From an uncultured Lachnospiraceae bacterium (GTDB lineage: Bacteria > Bacillota > Clostridia > Lachnospirales > Lachnospiraceae), in NCBI GenBank assembly GCA_910577955.1, contig CAJTNC010000014.1:17608-81607 (forward strand): a stretch of 64,000 bases of DNA, given 5' to 3'. Below are positions 26,876-34,998 of this stretch, piece after piece. Every line of letters starts with the position of its first letter. Position 1 is the stretch's first letter. Under the pieces are notes generated by a model. That model was not told where the DNA came from, ran no database searches, and saw only the letters and a program-made list of their open reading frames with translations. The translations under genes and the position numbers were made by a program.

Positions 26876-29800
26876 TCAAAGACCCGCATCCTCTTCCCGC
26901 ATCCGTTCCAAAATAATATCCCGATCCTCCTCCGGCAAGATCCGCATCTCACAGCCGGACAGCTTTTTGTCGAACCCACAGACCTTTTGATAGGGGCAGT
27001 AGGTACACGCCTCTTTATCCTTCCTGCTGTAAGGATGCATGCCGATCTCCCCGTCCAGAATATTCCTCCCCAGTTCCTTGAGCTTTCCTGCCACATAACC
27101 GGAGACCAACTCAATATTCTCCCTGCTCATAAGCAGCGAATTGGCGGCGTAGCTCCCATCCTTTTTCCGGGAGAGGGGCAGCGCCTCCTTCACGGCTCCC
27201 TCCGAAGCGTCTATCCTCTCGATGACCGCCTCGTCGTCGTTCACGATTCCCACGGGGCGCAGCGCTTTCCTCAGTTCCCCGTTTATCTCCTCCGGCGTCT
27301 TTTCCTCTTTCAATTCTAAGATTGGGTCGTCGATATGATAGTACAAAATCCCCGCTGGCACGATCTCCTTCTGCGGGTTTTCCTTTTTCTCGTAGGCCAT
27401 CGCCGCGTTCAAATAAGTCACAAGCTGCAGCTGCAGACCGTGATAAAGAGCCACAATGTCAAAACTATTCCGCCCCGATTTGTAATCGATCACCTTTACA
27501 TAACATGCGTTATCTTCTTCACAAGTATCCAGTCTGTCGATGCGCCCCGACAGACGCATCCTCTCCTTCTCCGACAGCGCCACGTTGACGGCCTCCAGAT
27601 CGCTCAAGGAGGAAAAAGACATCTCAAACTTCTTAGGCGTAAACTGCCCGAGCTTTATCTGATACTGCAGCGTAAAGACCGCCCGGCGCAGGATGCGCCC
27701 GATCCTTCCCAGCGCATATCTGCTTCTGGCCGTCTCGTAGAGCACCGCTCCTCCATAGGCGGCCGCCTGCGCTTCCAATATCTCCTGCAGCAGTCTTTCT
27801 CCGGTCTCCTCCGGAAAATCAAACCAACTGTACCCTGTCTCCGGCAGCCGCTCCGAAAATTCCGCCAGAACGCTGTGAAAAAGATTTCCCATATCCACAG
27901 CCTCAAAGCCGAACTCCTCCCGATCTTTTAGGGACAATTCATACTGCAAAAAATGAGCGTAAGCGCAGGCGGCAAAAGTCTCAAGCCTCGTAATACTCCC
28001 CGCCAGCTCGCCGCCGCACAGCGCAAGGGCCAGATATTTCGGAAGCCTCTCCTCCCGGTATTCCGCAAAGGCGCCCTGCAAAAGCTTATCCGCCTGCTCC
28101 GACAGCCCGCTTCTTTCCTGCATGAGTTTGAGTATCTGCAAAAACGGCATCTCAGACTGCTTTGACAAAGCGCCGGAAACCGCCTCCCGCAGCCCTTCCG
28201 CCACGTAATCGAAACTGTCCTCCCAAGTCTCCAGCCGCTCAAAGGGACTCTCCTCCTCCGGACTCTCTATTATTAAATCAGGATATAATTTTTTTACCAT
28301 TTCTATGAGATAAGCTGGCCTCAGGGTTTTTCCGTCCTGATCGCAGCCTGAAAAACTCATATACAGCTTGTCAGACGGCTTTGTCATATTCATATAAAGG
28401 TACAACCGCTGGCTGTACATCTTCTGCCTCGGCGAAGGCGCAAGTTCATAGTCCGAACCCAGCAGAAATTCCCTGTCGATGTCCGATAAAATGCCGCCCC
28501 CCGAGGCGTTTCCGGGAATATTGCTGTCGTTGATCCCAAGAAATAATAACACCCGTATTTCTTTGAGCCTGCTGCGCTGCATATCGCCCACAGTCACATG
28601 ATCCACATTCTGCGGGATCGTGCCCACCTGCATCTCCGAAAAACCGGCGTCCAAAAGATCCGCAAACTCCTCAGACGTCAGTTCCTCCCCGCCGGACAAC
28701 TCCACGATCTCCGAGAGCAGATCGATGATAAAAGGATAGATCTGGTGATATTCCCTCGCCCGCAGGAGATCCCCGCTCTCCTCAAAAGCTTTCTCAAAAG
28801 CCGCCAGTTTCTCCTGAATGCGGCTCTCCTCGATAAAGTCATAGAGGGCCCGCACCTTTTCTCCGGCAGTCATCCCCATATCCCTGAGATAAGCGCTGCT
28901 CTTTAAGATCTCCTCCCTTGCGTCATTCAGACGGGCAAGCAGGGCCGCTTTCTCCTCCTGCTCTTCTTCGGAAAGCGTTTCCCTGCTCAGTTCTTTCGGC
29001 AGTCTCGTAAAAAGTTTGCTCCATCTGCCGAAACCACGAATCCCCATCTCCCTGATGTAATTGTCCAGCTCATCGACCGCCTCCGCGGAAAGATCCGTCA
29101 GACCTGTCCTGACATAGTGATTCACCGCATCTACAGAAAAGTCCTGACTGTACAGCCGCAGGGCGCTGCGGATAAATTCCACAAAGGGATTCAGCAGAAT
29201 ACCCCTGTTTTGGTCGATAAAGAAGGGGATATGAAGTTTCGAAAATTCACTCTCTATCACATTTTCGTAGCTTTCCAGATTCCCGCACACCACTCCGAAA
29301 TCCCGGAAATAGTAGCCTTCCTCCCGGATCAGACGTCTGATCGTCCTCGCCGCATGGCGGGCCTCCAACTGTATATTCGGGCAAAAGGCCATCGTAAGCC
29401 CCTCCGGCTCTCCCGAAAAACGCTTCCCGGGATACCGGAACAGATTCTGTTCCAAATGAGCCAAAGCCGGACGATCCAGCAGTCTCTTTACGGGCGCTTC
29501 CCGCAAAAACAGATCCACACCGCGCTCTGTGCCCGCCTCCTCGGCACATTTTTCAAGACTCTTCAAAGTTTTCGCAGAGAGCGCAAACAGATCCTGCTCT
29601 TTGATCTCCTCCGGAATATCCTCCCGCCCGTCGAAGAGCAGCGTGAAAAACACGTCCTGTGCCACCCCCATGATCTCCCGCACCACCTGAAGCTGAATAG
29701 GTGTAAAACCGGTGAAGCCGTCAAAGACGATCGTGCTCCCCCGCAGCAGAGCCGAATCCTTCACCCTCTCTGATAACACCTGTAATGTTTCCTCTTTTGT

Positions 29801-30322
29801 CAGGTAATGGTCTCTGATATAATCCTCAAAGCCTTGATACAGAAGCGCCAGATCTTTTAACTTTCCGCAGAGCGCTCCCCGTTTTTCAGAAAATTCTATG
29901 ATCTTTTGCAGTTCAGGCAGTCCTATCCCATACTGCATAAACTCAGAAATAGCCGACTTGATCTCATGAATATAGCCCTGCTTCTTCAGATAGCCGCCCA
30001 ACACCTTACACTCCTGTTTTAAGCGGTCCGCCACGATCCGCAGGATCAGATTTTTTCCCGTATCGTCTAAAACCGGCTGAGATACTCCGCCGGTTTCTTC
30101 AAAGACTCTGTATGACAACCTGCCAAAGCTCAGAACGTCAATGTTCATAATGCCGTGCCAGGGATGTTTTTTCACAAGGGAGCGCTGGGTCTCCATTGTA
30201 AACTGGTCGGGGACAAGAAACAGATACCGTTTTCCCGGATTCTCCATAGACTCACGGATGATCCTCTCCTGCAATATGCTGCTCTTGCCCGAACCCGAAC
30301 CGCCAAAAACAAATGAAACCAT
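26876..30322 (-). CDS. addB: ATP-dependent helicase/nuclease subunit B
   Basis: 1148 residues. Inactivated-helicase N-terminal part with Walker A GGSGSGKS (7-14); C-terminal nuclease domain with VIDYKSG; four cysteines of the Fe-S staple, one near 790 (AACAYAHFLQYEL) and Cys1106, Cys1109 and Cys1115 (CTYCPYQKVC). Nuclease half cutting the 5' strand and Chi-scanning subunit of AddAB. Start set at the ATG at 30322, with GAGGAA upstream, rather than the preceding TTG. Co-transcribed with addA, 60 nt apart; the gap holds the 17-bp tandem repeats. Confidence 0.95.
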   Translation of the reverse strand: MVSFVFGGSGSGKSSILQERIIRESMENPGKRYLFLVPDQFTMETQRSLVKKHPWHGIMNIDVLSFGRLSYRVFEETGGVSQPVLDDTGKNLILRIVADRLKQECKVLGGYLKKQGYIHEIKSAISEFMQYGIGLPELQKIIEFSEKRGALCGKLKDLALLYQGFEDYIRDHYLTKEETLQVLSERVKDSALLRGSTIVFDGFTGFTPIQLQVVREIMGVAQDVFFTLLFDGREDIPEEIKEQDLFALSAKTLKSLEKCAEEAGTERGVDLFLREAPVKRLLDRPALAHLEQNLFRYPGKRFSGEPEGLTMAFCPNIQLEARHAARTIRRLIREEGYYFRDFGVVCGNLESYENVIESEFSKLHIPFFIDQNRGILLNPFVEFIRSALRLYSQDFSVDAVNHYVRTGLTDLSAEAVDELDNYIREMGIRGFGRWSKLFTRLPKELSRETLSEEEQEEKAALLARLNDAREEILKSSAYLRDMGMTAGEKVRALYDFIEESRIQEKLAAFEKAFEESGDLLRAREYHQIYPFIIDLLSEIVELSGGEELTSEEFADLLDAGFSEMQVGTIPQNVDHVTVGDMQRSRLKEIRVLLFLGINDSNIPGNASGGGILSDIDREFLLGSDYELAPSPRQKMYSQRLYLYMNMTKPSDKLYMSFSGCDQDGKTLRPAYLIEMVKKLYPDLIIESPEEESPFERLETWEDSFDYVAEGLREAVSGALSKQSEMPFLQILKLMQERSGLSEQADKLLQGAFAEYREERLPKYLALALCGGELAGSITRLETFAACAYAHFLQYELSLKDREEFGFEAVDMGNLFHSVLAEFSERLPETGYSWFDFPEETGERLLQEILEAQAAAYGGAVLYETARSRYALGRIGRILRRAVFTLQYQIKLGQFTPKKFEMSFSSLSDLEAVNVALSEKERMRLSGRIDRLDTCEEDNACYVKVIDYKSGRNSFDIVALYHGLQLQLVTYLNAAMAYEKKENPQKEIVPAGILYYHIDDPILELKEEKTPEEINGELRKALRPVGIVNDDEAVIERIDASEGAVKEALPLSRKKDGSYAANSLLMSRENIELVSGYVAGKLKELGRNILDGEIGMHPYSRKDKEACTYCPYQKVCGFDKKLSGCEMRILPEEDRDIILERMREEDAGL

Positions 30323-30362
30323 CAAAATTTCCTCAGTTCCTGTGTGCCGTTACGCTCTGCTG

Positions 30363-30806
30363 CTACTCTTCTCCGTCCTCATCCAAAAATGTTTCCACTT
30401 TCGGCTCGTTCGTCTGAGAAACTTCTTCCACGGCTTCTTCCATCTCTTCCACAACTTCTTCCGCCGCCGCTTTGGCGTTTTCTTTTCTCGCCGCGATCGC
30501 GTCTTTTGTACCCTGAATCACATCCTGCGCGAACACTTTCGCTTCGCCCGCCGCATACTGTGCAAAATCTCTCGCTTCTCCCGCTGCTTTCTTCACGGTC
30601 TCAGTCACTCTCTCGGGCGTCAGCGTCACATAAGTCCGCTCATCCATCTCGTCGTCCAGATCCTCACTGAAATCGTCAAAATCATCGTCATCGTCCGACA
30701 CAGCCGTCATCTGTTTTTCTTTTCCCTGCAGATAATAGTATACACCTGCCGCTGCTGCGCCCACCGCCGTCACAGCCATTAAAAATTTTCCGAATTTCTT
30801 AGCCAT
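30363..30806 (-). CDS. Small membrane-anchored acidic protein, unrecognised
   Basis: 147 residues. One TM helix (LMAVTAVGAAAAGVYYYL, about 9-26) after a short basic start, then an Asp-rich stretch (SDDDDDFDDFSEDLDDE), and a long Ala/Lys/Glu-rich amphipathic part (about 60-130) resembling a coiled or LEA-like helix, ending in Glu/Asp. It probably stands in the membrane with a charged cytoplasmic tail, as in YtxH-like stress proteins, though the family is not certain. Upstream of addB by 40 nt, possibly in the same transcript. Confidence 0.65.
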   Translation of the reverse strand: MAKKFGKFLMAVTAVGAAAAGVYYYLQGKEKQMTAVSDDDDDFDDFSEDLDDEMDERTYVTLTPERVTETVKKAAGEARDFAQYAAGEAKVFAQDVIQGTKDAIAARKENAKAAAEEVVEEMEEAVEEVSQTNEPKVETFLDEDGEE

Positions 30807-30903
30807 TGTCCTCTCCTTTTTGATTTTGCTTGATTTTTTAGTGCCTGATAGTATCTTAATACGAAATGGCCAAAAAGAAAAGAGGAGATTTCATTTATTT
30901 ACC

Positions 30904-30935
30904 ATTTAGACAAACTGCATGCATTTTGTCTAAAT
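30904..30935. promoter_or_regulatory. 32-bp near-perfect palindrome, likely TetR operator
   Basis: ATTTAGACAAA (30904-30914) and TTTGTCTAAAT (30925-30935) flank the self-complementary TGCATGCA; only one base pair in 32 bp mismatches. It sits 6 nt before the -35 box of the TetR-type gene and between two divergent transcription units. Confidence 0.7.
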
Positions 30936-30941
30936 TACAGG

Positions 30942-30970
30942 TTGCTGAACGGTTCAATATATGCTATGAT
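30942..30970 (+). promoter_or_regulatory. Predicted promoter of the TetR-type gene
   Basis: TTGCTG (30942-30947), 17-nt spacer, TATGAT (30965-30970), about 50 nt before the start codon. Confidence 0.6.
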
Positions 30971-31022
30971 ATAAAGACTGACTATTAAGGTCAATACACA
31001 AGAAAAAGAATGGAAAAATTAC

Positions 31023-31631
31023 ATGAACGAGAAATTTTTTGATTTGAAAAAAGAAAAACAGGACCGTATGATCAATGCCGCTTTAAAGATTTTCGGCATG
31101 CGCGGCTATCAGTTTGCCAGCACAGACGACATTGTAAAAGAAGCCGGCATCAGCAAAGGTCTTTTATTCCACTATTTTGGTTCCAAATCCGGCCTCTATA
31201 GTTTTATTTACGATTACAGCGTCCGTTTTATGTCCATGGAGTTAAAGGCGTCCGTAGACGCCAATGAAACAAATTTTTTCACTCTGCAGAAGCAGATCGA
31301 GACAGGACGTCTTCAGGTTTTAAAAAACTATCCCTGCATGCAGCTTTTTCTGGAAAAATGCAATGTGGAAACCACGAAGGAAGCTCTGCTTGCCGTTGAG
31401 GAAAAGAAAGAGGAATTGGCGGCCTTATATGATTCTTTTAACGCCCAGATCGATTTCAGTCTGCTCCCCGAGGGCACAGATACCGCAAAACTTCAGAATA
31501 TGCTGCGCTACACCCTGAAAAATCTGATGGAAGAACAGTTTCTGCTCGGCAGCCTCCAGCCGGAAATGCTCTATCAGGAAAATACTTCTTACATAACCTT
31601 TTTGGAAAATCTTTTTGCAAAAAAGGCTTAA
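31023..31631 (+). CDS. TetR/AcrR-family transcription regulator
   Basis: 202 residues. The N-terminal TetR fold is clear: RMINAALKIFGMRGYQFASTDDIVKEAGISKGLLFHYFGSK at about 15-55, including the recognition helix GLLFHYF. The rest is an all-helical ligand domain without recognisable specificity. No transporter gene is next to it; likely targets are itself and possibly the divergent membrane-protein/addBA unit, given the palindrome between them. Convergent with the restriction gene. Confidence 0.88.
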   Translation: MNEKFFDLKKEKQDRMINAALKIFGMRGYQFASTDDIVKEAGISKGLLFHYFGSKSGLYSFIYDYSVRFMSMELKASVDANETNFFTLQKQIETGRLQVLKNYPCMQLFLEKCNVETTKEALLAVEEKKEELAALYDSFNAQIDFSLLPEGTDTAKLQNMLRYTLKNLMEEQFLLGSLQPEMLYQENTSYITFLENLFAKKA

Positions 31632-31649
31632 AAATCTGCCGATTTTGCA

Positions 31650-32882
31650 CTAAGTTAACTCATATGTCTTTGGCTCCGGAAATAGCAAATCCAAATCCTT
31701 CGGAAATATCTTAAACGGAAAACCGTGATCCCTCACCGCACCGTTTTCTTTCTTATGCATTATGTAATCTACTGTAATTATCCCTTCGTCTATTAACTGT
31801 GGAAACAAACTTGCATTCGGATTCTTGGTATGGACAATCTTGTCATATCTAAAATATTCCTGCCCGTTTTCTACCTTACTCGCAGCCTTTACCCAAAATG
31901 TTTCTTTATGCTTTTTCAATAATCTCTGCTTCAACAGCAAAAGGCTCCATTGCGCTACATAGCGCCTTACAACATCATCCTTTTCATAATAATTTATCAA
32001 CAAATCATTATCTATATCAACTTCCAAATATAACCCTTGCGGATTCGGCACATTGGCGCGCAAAGTACAATTCAGGTCAAACCTTCGGGATCCGTCTTTT
32101 TGCTCTGCCCAATAACCATACGTATCAAGCAGTTTTACCCTATCCATACCTCTGCTGTTGTCCCAATCCGGCACTTGTGTAAACAGATTGACTCGGTTGC
32201 TTGTCTTTGGCTTATTATATGTTGATACTCTGCTTGCCTTTAATTCTATCCCTTTGTAGTCCGGCAATTTTGAAGGATTTCTTGATATTCCCAGTGCATT
32301 TTCAAGGGTATCTCCTACGCCCGGATCTCCTACTGTAATACTTGGCAAAAATCCCCGATCATGAATCTCCTGAATCTTGGCTAAAAGCTCTTTCGCAATA
32401 GCATTATCATCATCAACAAACTGCTGAATAACTCTACTGATATGGCCGAAATTCATTGATTCCACGATTTTTTCATCGGACAGATTCAGCACATACAGAT
32501 TTTCTCTGTTAGCTAACACCGCTAACAAGTTATATGGCACACAATACTGCTTCAAATTGTAAAACCATATTCTGGGATCCCCCTGCTTCGTTATAGGTCT
32601 ATATAAAGAGGCCTCTGTCTCTATCGATCCGTACGGTGTTAAAAAATAGGATTTTACCAATTTTTTAAATTCCGGTCCCTGCATTTGTTCTATATAATTA
32701 TGAATACCCGTCTCTCTTAACATCTCTCTTAACGGTATCGTTGCATCCATAATAGATTTTTGGTATCCTGTTGGTGTTGGCACCAAAAATGCCACTTGTA
32801 ATCCTGCCTTAGCAAAAAATGGTAAAAAACCTCCGATAGGTGTATCTGACATTTTCAGCATATCGTTCACAAATGTATGCAT
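31650..32882 (-). CDS. MvaI/BcnI-type restriction endonuclease
   Basis: 410 residues. The nuclease signature is GVGDTLENALGI (about 189-199) followed by PDYKGIELK (207-215), giving Asp208, Glu213 and Lys215 as the D-ExK active site, then a VNLFTQVPDW motif typical of MvaI/BcnI relatives. These enzymes cut CCWGG or CCSGG, often as monomers. The protein is longer than MvaI; the first 180 residues form an extra N-terminal region. Its ATG overlaps the methyltransferase stop (TAATG), so toxin follows antidote in translation. Confidence 0.82.
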   Translation of the reverse strand: MHTFVNDMLKMSDTPIGGFLPFFAKAGLQVAFLVPTPTGYQKSIMDATIPLREMLRETGIHNYIEQMQGPEFKKLVKSYFLTPYGSIETEASLYRPITKQGDPRIWFYNLKQYCVPYNLLAVLANRENLYVLNLSDEKIVESMNFGHISRVIQQFVDDDNAIAKELLAKIQEIHDRGFLPSITVGDPGVGDTLENALGISRNPSKLPDYKGIELKASRVSTYNKPKTSNRVNLFTQVPDWDNSRGMDRVKLLDTYGYWAEQKDGSRRFDLNCTLRANVPNPQGLYLEVDIDNDLLINYYEKDDVVRRYVAQWSLLLLKQRLLKKHKETFWVKAASKVENGQEYFRYDKIVHTKNPNASLFPQLIDEGIITVDYIMHKKENGAVRDHGFPFKIFPKDLDLLFPEPKTYELT

Positions 32883-34336
32883 TATAAAACTCTCATTATT
32901 TCAGTTGCTATCGCTCCGGCTAATAGGGGCGGTACAGCATTGCCAACCTGTGAATACTGAGGAACTTCTACACGTCTTCGCAATCCTCCGGTTGTCCTCT
33001 TTCCCAAAAACTCAAAACTATCGTCAAACGACTGCATTCTTGCCAGCTCTCTAACTGTAAATGTTCTCGGTTCAAACGGCGAAATATAATCGTCGGCAAT
33101 AGTCATAACTGTAGCTGACGGTCTGGTTCTGTCCAGTCTGGTACGGATATTCTTCTTGGTCAGCAATATATCTGTATTCTCTTTGCCAACATTGCCTGCT
33201 CTAAACAGTCTGACGGCCGCCTCGGCATCAATCCCCATCTTCTCTGCACAATGTGCTATCAAAGCAGGAGAATTTGCAATGTCTATCCCCTCTGACATAA
33301 CACGATTTTTTAATGCTACTCCATCTTCTCCTTCCCTGAATAAAGCAAATCGTTCAGAAATGATTTGCTGGTGTACAGAAACTTCATTATTGTGTATCAT
33401 TCCATTACTACTGATTTTATTTCCATTGATATCCGGTGTACGCCCTTCTCTTGACCTCACCTGATATTCGTTATCATCCGTATGTACCTGATCACGCACA
33501 TTGTCGTCACGGATCAAATCGCTTATAGCATCTGTAATAGTCAACGCGGTTTCATCCGTATGTGTTGCTTCCGGATATGCCGGCGCAGCCACATCATTTC
33601 TGTATGCTATAATAATTATCCGATTTCTCCTCTGCGGCACACCATAGTGAGCTGCATTCAAAATCCTCGGTTTCAATGTTTGATATCCTATCAAATCAAA
33701 TTCATGGCGGAGAATATCCGGCACTAATTCTCCATCCTCATATTGATGTCCTGTCGCCCCGACAAAACCATAAAGTCTTGTGTCTGTAAATCCTGTTACA
33801 TTCTCTAAGACAACATACTTTGGACCCACTTCACTGATCACTCTGACATATTCTCTAAACAACATATTTCTCGGATCATTAGGATTTCTTCTACCAGCCC
33901 TACTAAATCCTTGACAGGGAGGACCTCCAAAAATTGCATCTATCTCCGGGATATCCCTTCCTGTAAATATCTCCAAATTCTGAATAGATTCCCTTATCAT
34001 ATCTCCATTCAGATCCTTTATATCTCCTCTATGAAAATATGTATTTACACCTTGCCGTAATCCCAACTGTTCATGTCTGTTCATATATGTTCGCTGAACA
34101 TCAGAATTAATATCACTGGAGAAAAGAATATGAAATCCGGCTTGAATAAGACCTTCGCTCATCCCACCGGCGCCACAGAACAAATCTATCGCACAAGCCA
34201 CTATCCCTTCCTCCCTCTTCATCATTCCGTCGCCTGCATTACAAAATGTATAAGAATTTATATTTCCATTATAGAACATATGTTCTATAATGTCAACCAG
34301 CGTTTTACTATCACTATAATAATTCATTCCATACAT
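32882..34336 (-). CDS. DNA cytosine-5 methyltransferase of the restriction system
   Basis: 484 residues in the longest frame. C5 motifs are in order: I AIDLFCGAGGMSEG (about 49-62), IV GGPPCQGFSRAGRRNP with catalytic Cys141, VI VVLENVTG, VIII PQRRNRIII, IX VRELARMQSF and X QVGNAVPP. It protects sites cut by the adjacent nuclease, expected CCNGG-like. The first 37 codons lack a ribosome site and contain a 26-bp palindrome; translation may really begin at the ATG pair at 34225/34222. A -10-like TATAAT (34360-34365) fits a 5' leader containing that palindrome. Confidence 0.88.
   Translation of the reverse strand: MYGMNYYSDSKTLVDIIEHMFYNGNINSYTFCNAGDGMMKREEGIVACAIDLFCGAGGMSEGLIQAGFHILFSSDINSDVQRTYMNRHEQLGLRQGVNTYFHRGDIKDLNGDMIRESIQNLEIFTGRDIPEIDAIFGGPPCQGFSRAGRRNPNDPRNMLFREYVRVISEVGPKYVVLENVTGFTDTRLYGFVGATGHQYEDGELVPDILRHEFDLIGYQTLKPRILNAAHYGVPQRRNRIIIIAYRNDVAAPAYPEATHTDETALTITDAISDLIRDDNVRDQVHTDDNEYQVRSREGRTPDINGNKISSNGMIHNNEVSVHQQIISERFALFREGEDGVALKNRVMSEGIDIANSPALIAHCAEKMGIDAEAAVRLFRAGNVGKENTDILLTKKNIRTRLDRTRPSATVMTIADDYISPFEPRTFTVRELARMQSFDDSFEFLGKRTTGGLRRRVEVPQYSQVGNAVPPLLAGAIATEIMRVL
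34267..34292. promoter_or_regulatory. Perfect 26-bp palindrome near the methyltransferase start
   Basis: CATTATAGAACAT and its exact complement meet at 34279/34280. It lies between a TATAAT box (34360-34365, minus strand) and the internal ATG at 34225, so it could be an autoregulatory operator or a leader hairpin. Confidence 0.65.
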
Positions 34337-34434
34337 TTACTTGCAAACATATGGAATATATTATAACACAATTTCCTCCTTTTTTCCACAAAAATAAAAC
34401 TGCTTATCCGTTGCAACAATGTACCGTTAAATGC

Positions 34435-34472
34435 AAAAAAGCGTTCATTGGTTTTCTTCCAACAAACGCTTT
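34435..34472 (-). terminator. Intrinsic terminator after the sigma-like remnant
   Basis: Stem AAAGCGTT..TTGG (34438-34451) pairs with CCAA..AACGCTTT (34459-34472) with two mismatches; the minus strand continues with T6. It insulates the restriction-modification operon from upstream transcription. 34366-34434 and 34473-34523 show nothing else. Confidence 0.75.
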
Positions 34473-34523
34473 CCCGCCTTAATACCTAACTCGGAACAGT
34501 ATTATATTTCTTACTTTAAAAAA

Positions 34524-34837
34524 CTATTCCTGCTCCATCAAAGACCGGTCATCATCATAACCAAGACCGTTTATATTTAAGCTCAGTTTGCCGCTGTCTA
34601 TATACTTCTCCTCAAGATTTATCTTCAGCATACCTGCAAAATCCTGCGGCTGTCTGGTTATCTGCAGCATTCATGCCTGTATAATGTTCAGGAATATGTA
34701 ATATCCATCACAATAGGCTTCCGATGCGGTTAGTATGATTCCTTCATCAGACATCTCGTCCATACTGTCATCCGGCAAAACCGCAGAATATCTTTTCCGA
34801 ACTTCTGGACAAACCGCTCGAATTCATCATTATTCAT
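34524..34837 (-). pseudogene. Decayed sigma factor / DUF4179-like anti-sigma remnant
   Basis: From an ATG at 34837 with an intact AAGGAGG site the frame reads MNNDEFERFVQKFGKDILRFCR, the first helix of an ECF-type sigma-70 factor, then leaves frame. A different frame continues DDSMDEMSDEGIILTASEAYCDGYYIFL, stops at one in-frame TGA, and resumes with INLEEKYIDSGKLSLNINGL to a final TAG; these parts resemble the extracytoplasmic part of DUF4179 anti-sigma proteins. The simplest reading is an internal deletion that fused the ends of a sigma/anti-sigma gene pair, followed by further decay. Confidence 0.55.
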
Positions 34838-34998
34838 AGCAGCTATCCTCCTTCTTTCAAGTCGACTTGCAAAAATTTGCCCTTGTATGTATATATTGTC
34901 ATGGCGCTGGAAAAAGTTTTCGATTATCAACGAATTTTTACATTTTTGTAGTCAACCTTGGCTTTCCAATTCTGACAAGGTTTTGGGGAAAACATAGG

